Positions 1-19,832 of a DNA stretch of 64,000 bases are shown here, piece by piece (positions within the stretch are counted from its first letter, which is position 1; each line of letters opens with the position of its first letter). Position numbers and translations under genes: made by a program. The stretch comes from Brachyhypopomus gauderio. Its lineage: Eukaryota > Chordata > Actinopteri > Gymnotiformes > Hypopomidae. The notes below the pieces were generated by a model, which saw nothing but the letters and a program-made list of their open reading frames with translations, was not told the origin of the DNA and ran no database searches. The stretch is taken from NCBI RefSeq assembly GCF_052324685.1, contig NC_135214.1:2120817-2184816 (forward strand). Direction: 5' to 3'.

Positions 1-7310
<7,310 letters not shown>

Positions 7311-7660
7311 TGGGAAAGACCAGGACCAGGGGGTTCTCCTGAAAGACCAGGACCAGGGGTTTCTCCTGAAAGACCAGGACCAGGGGGTTCTCCTGAAAGA
7401 CCAGGACCAGGGGTTTCTCCTGAAAGACCAGGACCAGGGGTTTCTCCTGAAATACCAGGACCAGGGGTTTCAGGACCAGGGGGTTCTCCTGAAAGACCAG
7501 GACCAGGGGGTTCTCCTGAAAGACCAGGACCAGGGGGTTCTCCTGAAAGACCAGGACCAGGGGGGTTCTCCTGAAAGACCAGGACCAGGGGGTTCTCCTG
7601 GAAGACCAGGACCAGGGGGTTCTCCTGAAAGACCAGGACCAGGGGGTTCTCCTGAAAGAG
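7311..7660. repeat. Minisatellite, 27-bp unit, about 13 copies
   Basis: Tandem units of gaaagaccaggaccaggg plus gg(g/t)ttctcct. Variants differ mainly at one site (gggggtt versus ggggttt). One unit has a 12-bp internal deletion and one has an extra G. Because 27 is a multiple of three, long frames stay open on both strands: plus reads ERPGPGGSP, minus reads VFQENPLVL. The indels, lack of splice context and lack of a start support a non-coding VNTR. Confidence 0.9.
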
Positions 7661-7839
7661 CTCGGGACCATTTCTCAGCCTTCTGTACCTACTTCCAGTA
7701 TGTCTAAACTAGTACATGACAGGCTGTTTCAGAAAGACAACAAACATCACTACACTACTAGAGTTCAACATCTTTATTATCTGTCTGTAACAAAGAAACA
7801 AAACAAAACAAAACATAAAACGACCGTCGCCTAACGCCG

Positions 7840-8300
7840 GTGTCACCTTCCGCACACCGTCTTCTTCTTTTCAGCCCGCGATGTCACAGTAGCGCTTACG
7901 TGAATTACCCGAGTGCAAACACAGAGACCTTCTGGGTACATAAAACAAAACAAGAACAGAAAACTGATCCTACCTGCCGCTGCGTCTTTTCGTGCAGTGA
8001 TTCGTGGACGCACAGCCAAGAGGAGCAACGATGCTCGTGCGGTGAAGTGTTCCAGCGCGCGACTGTCACTGCCGCTCCGGGTTCTATTGGGCAGGGAGCG
8101 CGAGGCAACCCCCCCCCGTGCCCCGCGAGCTCCTCTTTGCGGGGGCGTGGCTTGGGCTATACACTCGCTACACTTGGTGGAGACGCCTGGAATCCCCCAC
8201 CGTGCACGCGTCTGCATTTACACGGACGTGCAAACCCACCGCCGTGCATCAGGCATCGTGCTTTAGACACCGTAATGCAGTGGAGAGTTGTGTGTTTTAG
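7840..8300 (-). promoter_or_regulatory. CpG-rich segment, candidate sytl5 promoter / 5'UTR exon
   Basis: Isolated GC- and CpG-rich block with a GC box (gggggcgtggc, about 8143) between sytl5 and asb11. On the minus strand a plausible donor (GCGGCAG then gtagga) lies near 7976. As both flanking genes are on the minus strand, a TSS here would read into sytl5, about 5 kb upstream of its start codon. Open frames here have no recognisable protein. Position and composition are seen; the promoter role is inferred. Confidence 0.35.
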
Positions 8301-8757
8301 AAAAACGGCCGATCACACCTTCGGTAATTACTCATTATTTATTTTGAAGAGGTAAAATGTCTCACAAATTAGGGGACTTTTATATAGTTACCAAATTAAA
8401 AGATCAGCCTCGAGCGCTAGTGGAGCTGCACTGTGCTGTGCTGTTTCGGCCTCGGTGTCCCAATGCGACAGAAATGTCCGAAATGCGACAGAATAACATA
8501 ACGCTCAAAAACTTCAACGTGACTACGTCCCCTCCATTCAGTTGAGTTACTATGTCGCCACCTGCTGTTGATGTTGAGTAACACTTCAGTTTGATGTATT
8601 CCTCCTAAACATATAGTACTGAAATTTGAAGAAAGAAAATGAAAAATACAAAAAGTTTATTTATAAAATGCACGTCTACATGTTATGTAACTATGGTTGG
8701 ATGGGTATGCTTGAAGAGTGTGTGTGTGACTATAGTGTCTGGAGTCAGGGGGAGACT

Positions 8758-8794
<37 letters not shown>

Positions 8795-8799
<5 letters not shown>

Positions 8800-9318
8800 G
8801 ATACAGAACATAATCATGCAGGATGTCTGGTAAGCAGAGCGTACAGGTTCTTCTCAGTCTTTTCTGGCCCAAGGTTCTACGGATGCACAACCTGCTCAGA
8901 TGTGACAGAGAACAAGGCCCTAGAAGACACAGAAAACAAATTATTGATTTAAAAAACAAACAAACAAACAAAAACAACTTAATACTACTGTAGGAGGTGT
9001 GTTTGTGCACTCTTGCCTGCAGTCTGCAACAGATGTTTGATGTTATTATCTGTAGCCATGTCCATTGGTGTCTTGCCTTCTGAATTCCTGCATTTCCCAT
9101 CAGCCCCATGTTCCAGCAACATCTCCACCTCCATGGCACCACATGCTCGAACAGCAGCATGCAGTGGTGTGTCAAGGCCACGCCCACAGTGAACATCAGC
9201 ACCTAAACCCATGCAAACCAACATAAACAATCGATGTATAATAAACATAATAAACATTAGATGTTTACATATTTTAAAATCACAGGAAGCAATTATATTA
9301 CAAATATTACAACAAACG

Positions 9319-9383
<65 letters not shown>

Positions 9384-9631
9384 CTTCTCAGTGGGACCAT
9401 TAGGGGCTGCCAGAGCCGGAGTGGCTAATCGGGAGATTCGGGAGGATTCCCGATGGGCCGGCTCATGTCAATCTCTAGTTTGTGCTGATTGGGAAGGGAA
9501 AATAATTTTGGGCCGGATTTGGGCATGAAACTCCCGGGCTGAAAAAGTGTCCCACTCCGGGCCTGGGGGCTGCTATGAGGAAGTTGTACCATTGCTGTTT
9601 TGTGAATATTTAGTTAGTATTTTTCCTTTGG

Positions 9632-9668
<37 letters not shown>

Positions 9669-10621
9669 TCACGCGCTGACCTAGGATCAGGAGCAACCGC
9701 ACACACTCCAGACTCCGAGTCTCACATGCACAGTAGAGTGGTGTTCCGATCCCAGGCACCTGAACATCAGCGTTCACCCCATGGGTCAGCAGCACCTCAA
9801 CACATGCCGTGTGACCTGAAAGACATTCGCATGCAGTCTCTCACAAACCTGAAACCTGCCGTGATTTACATTTCAGCCTTTCCCCCCCCCACTTGTGCCA
9901 GTGACTACACATTATATTCCGGTACTTGACATATTTATAGTTCACAGTGGCACAAAATACACACGACAAACGTAAAGTAAATGAAAGTGAATGTAAAACA
10001 GACACTCTTCGAGCTTTTGTAAATATAACACACCCCTCTTGGCCGCTTCGTGGACAGGTGAGTTGCGCAGGTGAGCTGGGTGGTGGGCGGAGCTGTACAG
10101 CAGCAGGAGCCTGACGAGGGCGGGGTTTCCACTGCAACACGCATTAAAGAGGGGCGTGGCTCCATCTGCACATACAGCACTGGCCTAAAGGGGCACGTAA
10201 ACACACATTCACACATATTTACAATTATAAAAATACGGAGAGAGATGAGGGACATTACACGTTAGGAAAATGAAGCTGAGGAGCACCCAGCAGACTTACA
10301 TCAGCGCCGTGATCCAGGAGGAGCTTAGCACAAGCCAAATGGCCACCGAGGCAAGCCTCATGTAGCGGAGTGACACCATCCAGGGTGACCACCCCAGCAT
10401 GCAGTCCCTGTGTACACACAAGAGTACAATGACCACTGCTGTCTGCAGACCATTACATTACTAAAATGACTCAAACATTTTATATCTCGCTCCAAACTTA
10501 CTGTATGTAGGATGAACGTGTAACGAAATTCGTTATAAACACATATTGCCCATCAGTTATCATTATTCATATATTTGTATGAATGTGTTTATGATATGTG
10601 TTTTCTAAAAAGGATTCATAA

Positions 10622-10660
<39 letters not shown>

Positions 10661-11429
10661 TCAGTCTTTCTGCACCTGAGAGAGAAGCCTCTTCAGTGGG
10701 AGCAGTCGACCTTGCAAAGCAGCATCGTGGAGAGGAGTTCTATCTGCCCAAGAACCTGAAACACACACACACGTGTTAAACATCTTATCACAGACCATGA
10801 GCAGGCACATCCCCCAGAATTTTTCTTATGAATAGTCGTTATCACTAACAGTTCACATAAGCATTCTAAGTCAATCTGGGCCAAACTGGCTTTGTCTGTT
10901 TGTTAACTGCCTCTACAAGGTTAACCCAAATCACAGCAGTTCAGAAAACTGGACCAGGTCAGGCATCCCCAGAACTTTATATCACAGGTCATTAAATAGT
11001 GATTAAATAGCAATGCTTTCAGTGCTCAGTCATTTTAAATGATCTTAACACTAATGCCGTTGGGAAATAAACCCAGCTTTATTGTTTATAATTATGAAAC
11101 ACTGGAGAGGCAGAGCATGTGGGCAAAGTCGTCACAGGAACTGTAGTGAGATTTGAGTTTCCTTTATGTAGTAGACACAGATAGCTTACTTGAAATTGAA
11201 TATTCAGAAAATAGAAAGTGCATAGGGTAAGATTTCTGCCAGATTGATTTAGTGACCATTTTCACAGCATTTCCATTCTGACTTGCAAGTCAGCATAAGC
11301 ACACACAAAGGGCAGTGGAAGAGAAAACTTACCTGCCATGAGTGTGTTACACACCTTTCCTCCATAGATACGAAAGTCTTGGTGCCAGGACTCCCTCCAC
11401 ACACACACCTGAACCTGGGAGGCGGTCAT
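8795..11429 (-). CDS. asb11: Ankyrin repeat and SOCS box protein 11
   Basis: Substrate receptor of an Elongin B/C-Cullin5 ubiquitin ligase. Seven coding exons: 11333-11429, 10676-10755, 10300-10407, 10034-10184, 9681-9815, 9017-9202, 8795-8919; 882 bp, 293 residues, all phases agree. The N-terminal peptide ends [19 protein letters not shown], like the IYGG...WADRSPLHEAA stretch of mammalian ASB11. Ankyrin repeats follow: [103 protein letters not shown]. The C-terminal exon is a SOCS box ([14 protein letters not shown] ... [12 protein letters not shown]), with BC-box and Cul5-box parts. ASB11 rather than ASB9/ASB5 is chosen from [15 protein letters not shown] and the adjacent piga. The last intron appears to use a GC donor. 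Start chosen: first in-frame ATG (11427-11429). Confidence 0.93.
9320..9378. repeat. (TA)n microsatellite in asb11 intron
   Basis: About 29 uninterrupted TA dinucleotides directly left of the 155-bp hAT MITE. Confidence 0.95.
9411..9565. mobile_element. 155-bp hAT-type MITE
   Basis: Terminal inverted repeats cagagccggagtgg (left) and ccactccgggcctg (right), flanked by a perfect 8-bp duplication ggggctgc (9403-9410 and 9566-9573). An 8-bp duplication with CAG-type ends marks the hAT superfamily. No coding capacity. It sits in the asb11 intron between exons 9681-9815 and 9017-9202. Confidence 0.88.
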
Positions 11430-11709
11430 CCTGCAGAATGGCTGTGAGGCAGTGTGGGTGCTGCACGATCACAAGTGTGTAAGGTAGTGGGTCTCAGTGG
11501 TTTCATTCTATGGGATTTCACATAAACACACAGGCTACTCCCCTTGATACAACAGTACCTCCCACCACTTATCATGCACATACCCGATAACACCCCCCGG
11601 AGGAGGGGAGAGGGTATGGGGTACTCTCTTCCACCAATGGAGGAGTGAAGACCCTCTACATAACAATGGGGCAATTGACGTTTTGAACATGCAAATGTAG
11701 ACACATTTC

Positions 11710-11740
<31 letters not shown>

Positions 11741-13103
11741 AAGTAACATTTTGAAGTTGTGTTCACACTTAGGACAACAGGCTTGCAAAGATAACCTGAA
11801 CACACCGAAACACATGCAAACAGCTCACATGTCATTACATGTACATTACAGTAACTGAATAAGTGAAATAAACAGATATGTGAAGCAGTGTTGACCAAGA
11901 TATGAAGCAAGGTCCTGTAAAAACCTCTAGGTGATAAAGTGGATATCTGACATGCCTTGAAACTTATTTACATCAACACTAAAACAATTTGCGGGCCAAA
12001 CTACTCAGGAATGAGGACAATTCATGCTGGCGGCCCACGTGTGAAGAGTCTGTGTGAAAGCTGCCAGATAAGGTGAGAATGAGGGTTGACGAGGCTCCTG
12101 TGTTCAGCCTTGAATGGAGAGACATCTGCGTTAGGAGTCTGGAGTCCAGGCAGGAAGTTCTGAGTTCCTGCCCTTTATCCTGCTTACATGAACAACATTG
12201 CACTATTTATTTCAATATCATTCTCATTTTTGTGTCACATGCCTAGTTCACCTAAAAACAGGTGGCAGGGTGGCACGTGCTATCAAATGAGGGGAATGAC
12301 AGAGAATGATAGGCCATTCATACACAAAACACAAGACAAATGTTGACAAAATACTCTTTAAAAGTAAACCAAAATTAATTTTGTAAAGATTTAAAGAATA
12401 ATACATCTATAAATTTACTTGCTTGTGTAAATGTAGTTCCATTTATTAAAATGTAATCTTAATTTTTTATAATTACAAAGTTCAGTTTGTAATTAAAAAA
12501 AGAAAATCAAATGCAATAAACATGTAAATCTAGTTTTACATAAATAATTTATAAAATGCCCTGAGAAGTTCAGATATAAAGCACTCAAATATAACAGCAC
12601 TTCAGCAAATAAAACTATAACTTCAGTTAATCTCAGTTAATGTCATTGCACATATAACCATTTAAACCAAAGTCTGCAGATTACCTAGTGTTACTGGAGT
12701 TTGCCTAGTGTTGTATGCAGTAATATGAAATTAATGATAATGTCAACAACTTTGTCATAGTAAGTCCACATTTGGAAGGCCAATCTGTATTTCACATTAT
12801 TATTTCTATAGTTGTAACTGTCCTATTGCAACTCACACAGGCTTCGGGGTTAATTTAAATAAACATGTCCATGCGACTCAATATCCTCAAATCTCTATGC
12901 TGAATTAGCAAGTCAGAGACAGGTCACCGACACAAGCTCATCAACGGGTCCTAAAGAGAATGTTTCTCTGAGAAACGGAGAAAACAACACTAACGAAAGA
13001 TGTAAACCTTTAAGCCTTGGGTCTAAGGTAAACAGTGATGTGGGCAGTGAGTAGTGTCTGGGCATCCTGATCACTGCCCACAATACAAAAACAGCTGGAC
13101 ATG
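11430..13103. other. Intergenic asb11-piga, no gene seen
   Basis: AT-rich non-coding DNA with short CT/CA runs (11711-11740). It should contain the asb11 promoter (minus strand, right of 11429), but I see no CpG island or clear TATA box. Confidence 0.5.
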
Positions 13104-13111
13104 CACTACAG

Positions 13112-13906
13112 CAGTGGTTCCCAAAGTGGGGGGCGCGCCCCCTAGGTGGGGCGCGGAGCTATTGCAGGGGGGGCGCGGAGCTTGAAAGTAAAACGTGCAC
13201 ATGTGTCTTAGGGATGCACCGATTCCGATATTAATATCTGAAAAAATTCTAGATCGGGTATCGGGGACAATGTGACCGATCCATAAAAACAGATCTATTC
13301 ACTCTAATTATATGCTTGTATTGCTTGCTTTTCGGAGTTAGTTCAACCCTAATACTCGCGCTGGTGGTATTCCACTTAGTCCGTTTATTTGCTGGTTGAC
13401 CAAAATAAACCTGGGCTCCAGCAATACTTCACTGTTCATACATGAACTGGTGAGTTGTCCAAAGCTCATTTAATGCGTTACTTACAGAAATAAAATAAAG
13501 AGCAGTGGTCTGACTCGGTCTACGGCGGAAAGCTAAAAAAACAATATTCCATACGCACGCTCAACTCGCTCCCTTAAAGAGACAGTACACATATTTCTGG
13601 CCGTTACATGCTTTGTGCTCTGCGTGATGTCTGCGCTTGCAAACTAGCCGCATATGTATTGCTGTTTCTCTTATTTCATCTCCTTATTTATTTTAAATTA
13701 CATTTAGAATTCTTGAACCATTTAAAATGTTTCTTGCAGTTAATTTTTTTCATGTTTGACCAAAGTTGTGAACCTATTGTTTTTGTAAGTTTTCAACACA
13801 TCCCTAGTCAATATGGGGGGGGGGGGGGGGGGGGGGGGGGGGGTGTACGCAAAAATATTCTCATCTACTAAAGGGGGGCACGGCAGAAAAAGTTTGGGAA
13901 CCACTG
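13112..13906. mobile_element. 795-bp hAT element with a nested second element
   Basis: Ends are cagtggttcccaaag and ctttgg-type complement gtttgggaaccactg, flanked by the 8-bp duplication cactacag (13104-13111 and 13907-13914). Inside, 13209-13806 begins tagggatgcaccgattccga and ends catcccta, like another fish hAT-family MITE inserted in the first. No duplication is clear for the inner element. A G27 run (13816-13842) and no transposase are present. Confidence 0.85.
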
Positions 13907-14149
13907 CACTACAGAAAGAAAAACTGAAATGTTACTGTATGTGGAAAAGTGACTATCCTCGAGAACAACTGACTGACAGAAATGGGATATTCTCCCACTC
14001 ATCAGACACCCTTCCCTGGATTGTAAACAGGATTATTCAGTGCATTCCGTACAATCTATAACAACAAGAAATAATAAAAATTTAAGCAATAAAAATAAAA
14101 AACACAAACATTAATGAGCAAAAAGGCCGACCAGACCCCAGAGCAGAAT

Positions 14150-16240
<2,091 letters not shown>

Positions 16241-16383
16241 GTTCACGTCTAGTCACAGACAAGAGAGAAATGAACCTGTACATCTCAAACTCTGCTTGGC
16301 ACCTAGTGACAGCTACATTTTCCAAAACCAGCTTCGGCTGTGAAGCGTTAATTCCCAAATTAGGCTGTAAGCAACTAAAAAAG

Positions 16384-16580
16384 GGCAGTCATGGCCTGGT
16401 GGTTAGGGAACTGGTCTTGTGACCGGAGGGTCGTGGGTTCGATTCCCAGACCTGAGGCCATGACTGAGGTGCCCCTGAGCAAGGCCCTTAACCCTCAATT
16501 GCTCACTTGTATAAAAATGAGATTTAAAAAAATCTACTCAGGATAAGGGCGTCTGCCAAATGCCATTAATGTAAAAAAAA
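16384..16580 (+). repeat. tRNA-derived SINE
   Basis: Head with an A-box-like tggcctggtggttagg and a perfect B-box gggttcgattccca, then a body (gcccctgagcaaggcccttaacc) and a 3' tail ctactcaggataagggcgtctgcca followed by aatgtaaa. tRNA head plus LINE-like tail are typical of fish SINEs. It lies just upstream of piga. Confidence 0.85.
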
Positions 16581-16599
16581 GACCAAAAATAATAACCTT

Positions 16600-17110
16600 A
16601 GTTAACTTAACACCCAAGTAGAAATGTAGCCTGTGATTTACGAGATAATAATATATAATCCTTGGAATTTAAATTACCTTGCGACCTAAGTTTTCCTCAA
16701 ATTAGTGTCCAAATGACAGGTAGGCAAACATAAACTAACGTTACACTGACATCTACATGAGCTGACCAGCTAGATCAACAAGCTAAGCTACCTAGCTTTT
16801 CTTTAGCACTAGCTAGCTTGCTAGCTATATAGACATGCTACCCAACAGATCCTGAAATCTTGAATAAACCGACAGATGTCGCGTCTGACACGTTTGCTGT
16901 GGCGCTAGCACATAATAACTCTCATGAAGTGTGATGCCGTTTCCGGACGACACTCATAAACCCCACAAACGTCCTCTTTAACTAGCTAGCCAGATGCTAA
17001 CTAGAGAGAGAGCCACTTGGACACTTCCCTCAACAGAGTCCCTCACTCGTACGTGGTTTTTCAAGCGTCCCTACTTGGTCGCACTGCCCCCTTGTGGGTG
17101 GGTCGTGCAA
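16600..17110 (-). promoter_or_regulatory. Candidate piga promoter region with clustered CTAGCT/GCTAGC palindromes
   Basis: Directly upstream of the piga start on its strand. The stretch 16760-17005 carries at least eight agcta/gctagc words (for example actagctagcttgctagct at 16809). A diffuse rather than TATA-type start is likely. The TSS itself is not identifiable. Confidence 0.35.
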
Positions 17111-17925
17111 TCTTAGATACCGGAACCTGATGCCAGGGAAAGGTAGAAGAAACCTGTTTGACGCCCACGTTTCTTTACTACTCTAGTAATGGTAGTACTG
17201 AGCCATTTAAAGTAGAAATAATACAGTATTTGAAAGTGTCTCAGAGATTTATTACTATGTCTGATGGCTGGATATTCAAAAAATAAGAAACGTATACCTT
17301 TATAAAAATAATAAATAAAATAAATAAAAATTTGCTTAATGTTCATTTTATTTTTGCAGCCTTTTAAAGAATTAAAGTTTCAAAGACATACAAGTATTTC
17401 GTGCTGGTGTGAAACTGGCATTTAGAACGCCAATAAAGCCGTAGGGTTCTGCCTGCTGGTGGTTTGTGATACTATACATTTAAAAAGCCCTAATGTGGTC
17501 AGCACTACATTAGGCAATATATTTTTTAAATAATTAAATTACACTACAATACAACTATTAGAATACAACAAAGATATTTTTTGCTTAAACATTATGAAGT
17601 ACCTGTTTGACAGAAAACTTTATACAAACGTTTAATCTCTGTCATTTCCATAATTGGATTCGTTACTTAATTACTAATTTGGCACAATGAGTACACACCA
17701 GTTTGCTGACTAGCATACAAGAATATGGTGCAGTGAAGAATCAAGGTCAGTATGTTATAAAAGAAGATGTAGTTAAACAATGTTAAATGAGTATTGTAGT
17801 ACAATATGTGTTTGATAAATACAGTTTATGTTTAAATGTCAAGTTTCCATCAAATACACAACTCCTAATATCAACTAACACAAATCCTTGGCAAATTTCT
17901 AAACTAAATTCATTTGACCGCAGTG
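17110..17925. other. Intergenic piga-tasl, no gene seen
   Basis: AT-rich. On the minus strand this is downstream of tasl and probably contains its distal 3'UTR and poly(A) site. Nothing else recognisable. Confidence 0.5.
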
Positions 17926-17931
17926 ACCTCA

Positions 17932-18331
17932 CCCTCATGTAACCCCTCCCCACTCTCATATAACACCTCCCCACTCTCATGGAACCACGCCCCATCCTCA
18001 TATAACCCCTCCCCACTCTCATGGAACCACTCCCCACCCTCATGTAACCCCTCCCCACTCTCATGGAACCACGCCCCATCCTCATATAACCCCTCCCCAC
18101 TCTCATGGAACCACTCCCCACCCTCATATAACCCCTCCCCACCCTTATGTAACCCCTCCCCACCCTCATGTAACCCCTCCCCACCCTCATGTAACCACTC
18201 CCCACCCTCATATAACCCCTCCCCACCCGTATGTAACCCTTCCCCACCCTCATGTAACCCCTCCCCACCCTCATATAACCCCTCCCCACCCTCATGTAAC
18301 CCCTCCCCACCCTCATATAACCCCTCCCCGC
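17932..18331. repeat. Minisatellite, 21-bp unit, about 19 copies, in tasl 3'UTR
   Basis: Plus-strand unit is cccctccccaccctcatgtaa with variants (ctcatggaaccactc, ttatgtaacc). On the tasl-sense strand each unit is TTA(C/T)ATGAGGGTGGGGAGGGG. As 21 is divisible by three, both strands stay open for about 200 codons (SYNPSPPSCNP on plus, RVGRGYM on minus); these are not genes. The array begins within 15 bases of the tasl stop codon. Confidence 0.92.
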
Positions 18332-18344
18332 TCCATCCTCCTCC

Positions 18345-19184
18345 TCATTTTGTCTGGGTGGAGATCTGCAGTACTGGGGTGCTGATCTCACTAGACTGCT
18401 GGCTGCTGGTGGCTCTCAGCAGGCAGCTGAGCAGCATGTCCTTGGCCCGCGTGGTCTCCAGCCGGTGCTCTCGGCTCAGCTGCAGGGTCATCTGCTCCAG
18501 GCTGCTCTGCAGCAGCTCGGAGGCCATGACGGGCCGCGGCCCCGCGGGGCCCTCGCTCAGGTACTCTCTGTACAGCTCCAGCAGCTTCTGCTCCAGGTAG
18601 ACGTTGAGCTGGGAGTTGGAGAGGGGCTGGGCGGCCTGCAGCAGAGACGCCCGCTCGCGCCCGCTGCCCTCCCGCCAGTGCCTGGAGCTCCTGGTCTCAG
18701 GGAGCGAGGGAGGGGGGAGGGACGGGGGAGGGACGTCTCCAGACACCAGGAAGGGCCCTGCGTGAGCTTCCTTCAGGTGGTTGCTCTGTGGATCCTCTGC
18801 ACTGGGACTGAGAGGCAGGACTTGGCCTCCGGCAATGTGCAGGTCACTGTAGTGCTGACAGATGCTGTGGCAGCTGGAGGGGACCAAGAAGGCCTCTGGG
18901 CCAGGAGACCCGGCCCGACCAGGAATGCCGACACCTGGAGAGAGAAGCCGGCAATCCAGTGTGCCTGCAGACGGAGATGGGGAGCCTCTGTGGAGGAAGC
19001 GGTGTCCTCTAGAGGAGATGCTGTGCTCCTCTGGAGAGGAGCTGATGGTGAGTGGAGTCTGGCCTGACAGGGTGGAGGCCACGAGACTGGATTTAGGCTC
19101 AATGACTGAGAAGCATGTTGGAGGATCCACAGAGTCACATCTGGAGGAAAACGCCACACACCACAGACTGCTTTCACACAGCAT
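18345..19184 (-). CDS. tasl: TLR adaptor interacting with SLC15A4 on the lysosome (CXorf21 homologue)
   Basis: TASL binds the endolysosomal transporter SLC15A4 and recruits IRF5 after TLR7/8/9 activation. Single coding exon, 279 residues (human 301). Human-like blocks: FLVPSSCHSICQHYSDLHIAGGQV (quoted across two parts: FLVPSSCHSICQHY and SDLHIAGGQV) near residues 116-139; LNVYLEQKLLELYREYL near 200; ASELLQSSLEQMTLQLSRE; and the C-terminal ISTPVLQIS, which keeps the pLxIS IRF-binding motif (VLQIS). The start MLCESSLWC is chosen at 19182-19184: it follows a (TG)n acceptor-like tract and resembles the human MLSEGYLSG N-terminus that contacts SLC15A4. Codons above 19184 in the same frame are only microsatellite. 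The central part is poorly conserved and Ser/Pro-rich. Confidence 0.92.
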   Translation of the reverse strand: MLCESSLWCVAFSSRCDSVDPPTCFSVIEPKSSLVASTLSGQTPLTISSSPEEHSISSRGHRFLHRGSPSPSAGTLDCRLLSPGVGIPGRAGSPGPEAFLVPSSCHSICQHYSDLHIAGGQVLPLSPSAEDPQSNHLKEAHAGPFLVSGDVPPPSLPPPSLPETRSSRHWREGSGRERASLLQAAQPLSNSQLNVYLEQKLLELYREYLSEGPAGPRPVMASELLQSSLEQMTLQLSREHRLETTRAKDMLLSCLLRATSSQQSSEISTPVLQISTQTK

Positions 19185-19796
19185 GCTTTCTCCACACACA
19201 CACACACACACACACACGATAAAACTTTCTAAAAAGATTTATAAACATGATTAACGTTTAGCTTGTCACTGTGATAACATATTCACTGAAGCCCACCTTG
19301 ATGTTTGTGTTGATTAATTTGAGTACGTTGTAAAAGTGTAGAACGGTGTTGTGTCAGGTTCCTCCTCCTCCAGAGAGCTCTGCTGTGCTGAGTGTTGAAG
19401 GTGTGAGATGAAGGCAGCAAGCCCTCTTCTGGAGTTTTATGAGATGTTGAGAGAGGAAGTGAGAGAACTGTCTATCACAACAGAAACTCCCACGAAAATA
19501 TAATCTAATACTCTTTAAAACACAACCACTTAGATTCCATTTTGGGGACTCTATGGCCCTAAGGGTGAATAATCAATTAAATAAAATCTATAAGGATGTA
19601 AAAATATATAATAAGGACAAATTATATAATAAGGTCATATGACCTTCAGCTATTATCATTGTTTTAGTTGATGTTGTTGTTGGTGGTCGGGGTATATTAT
19701 GGTGATTCCTGATTCCTGAAAAGAACATATTCATTAAAAAATGTTACATAAGGAACCCATTTATTTTGGTTTGTTGTACATATTATAATACCCTGT

Positions 19797-19832
<36 letters not shown>

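Noticed and set aside
7840-8355. 171-codon plus-strand frame and its minus shadows
   Set aside because: CpG-rich composition removes stops; peptide has no recognisable features or splice context. Kept only as a candidate promoter region.
17783-18600. Frames of 200-230 codons across the 21-bp array on both strands
   Set aside because: Produced by a repeat unit divisible by three next to, and antisense or out of frame to, tasl.
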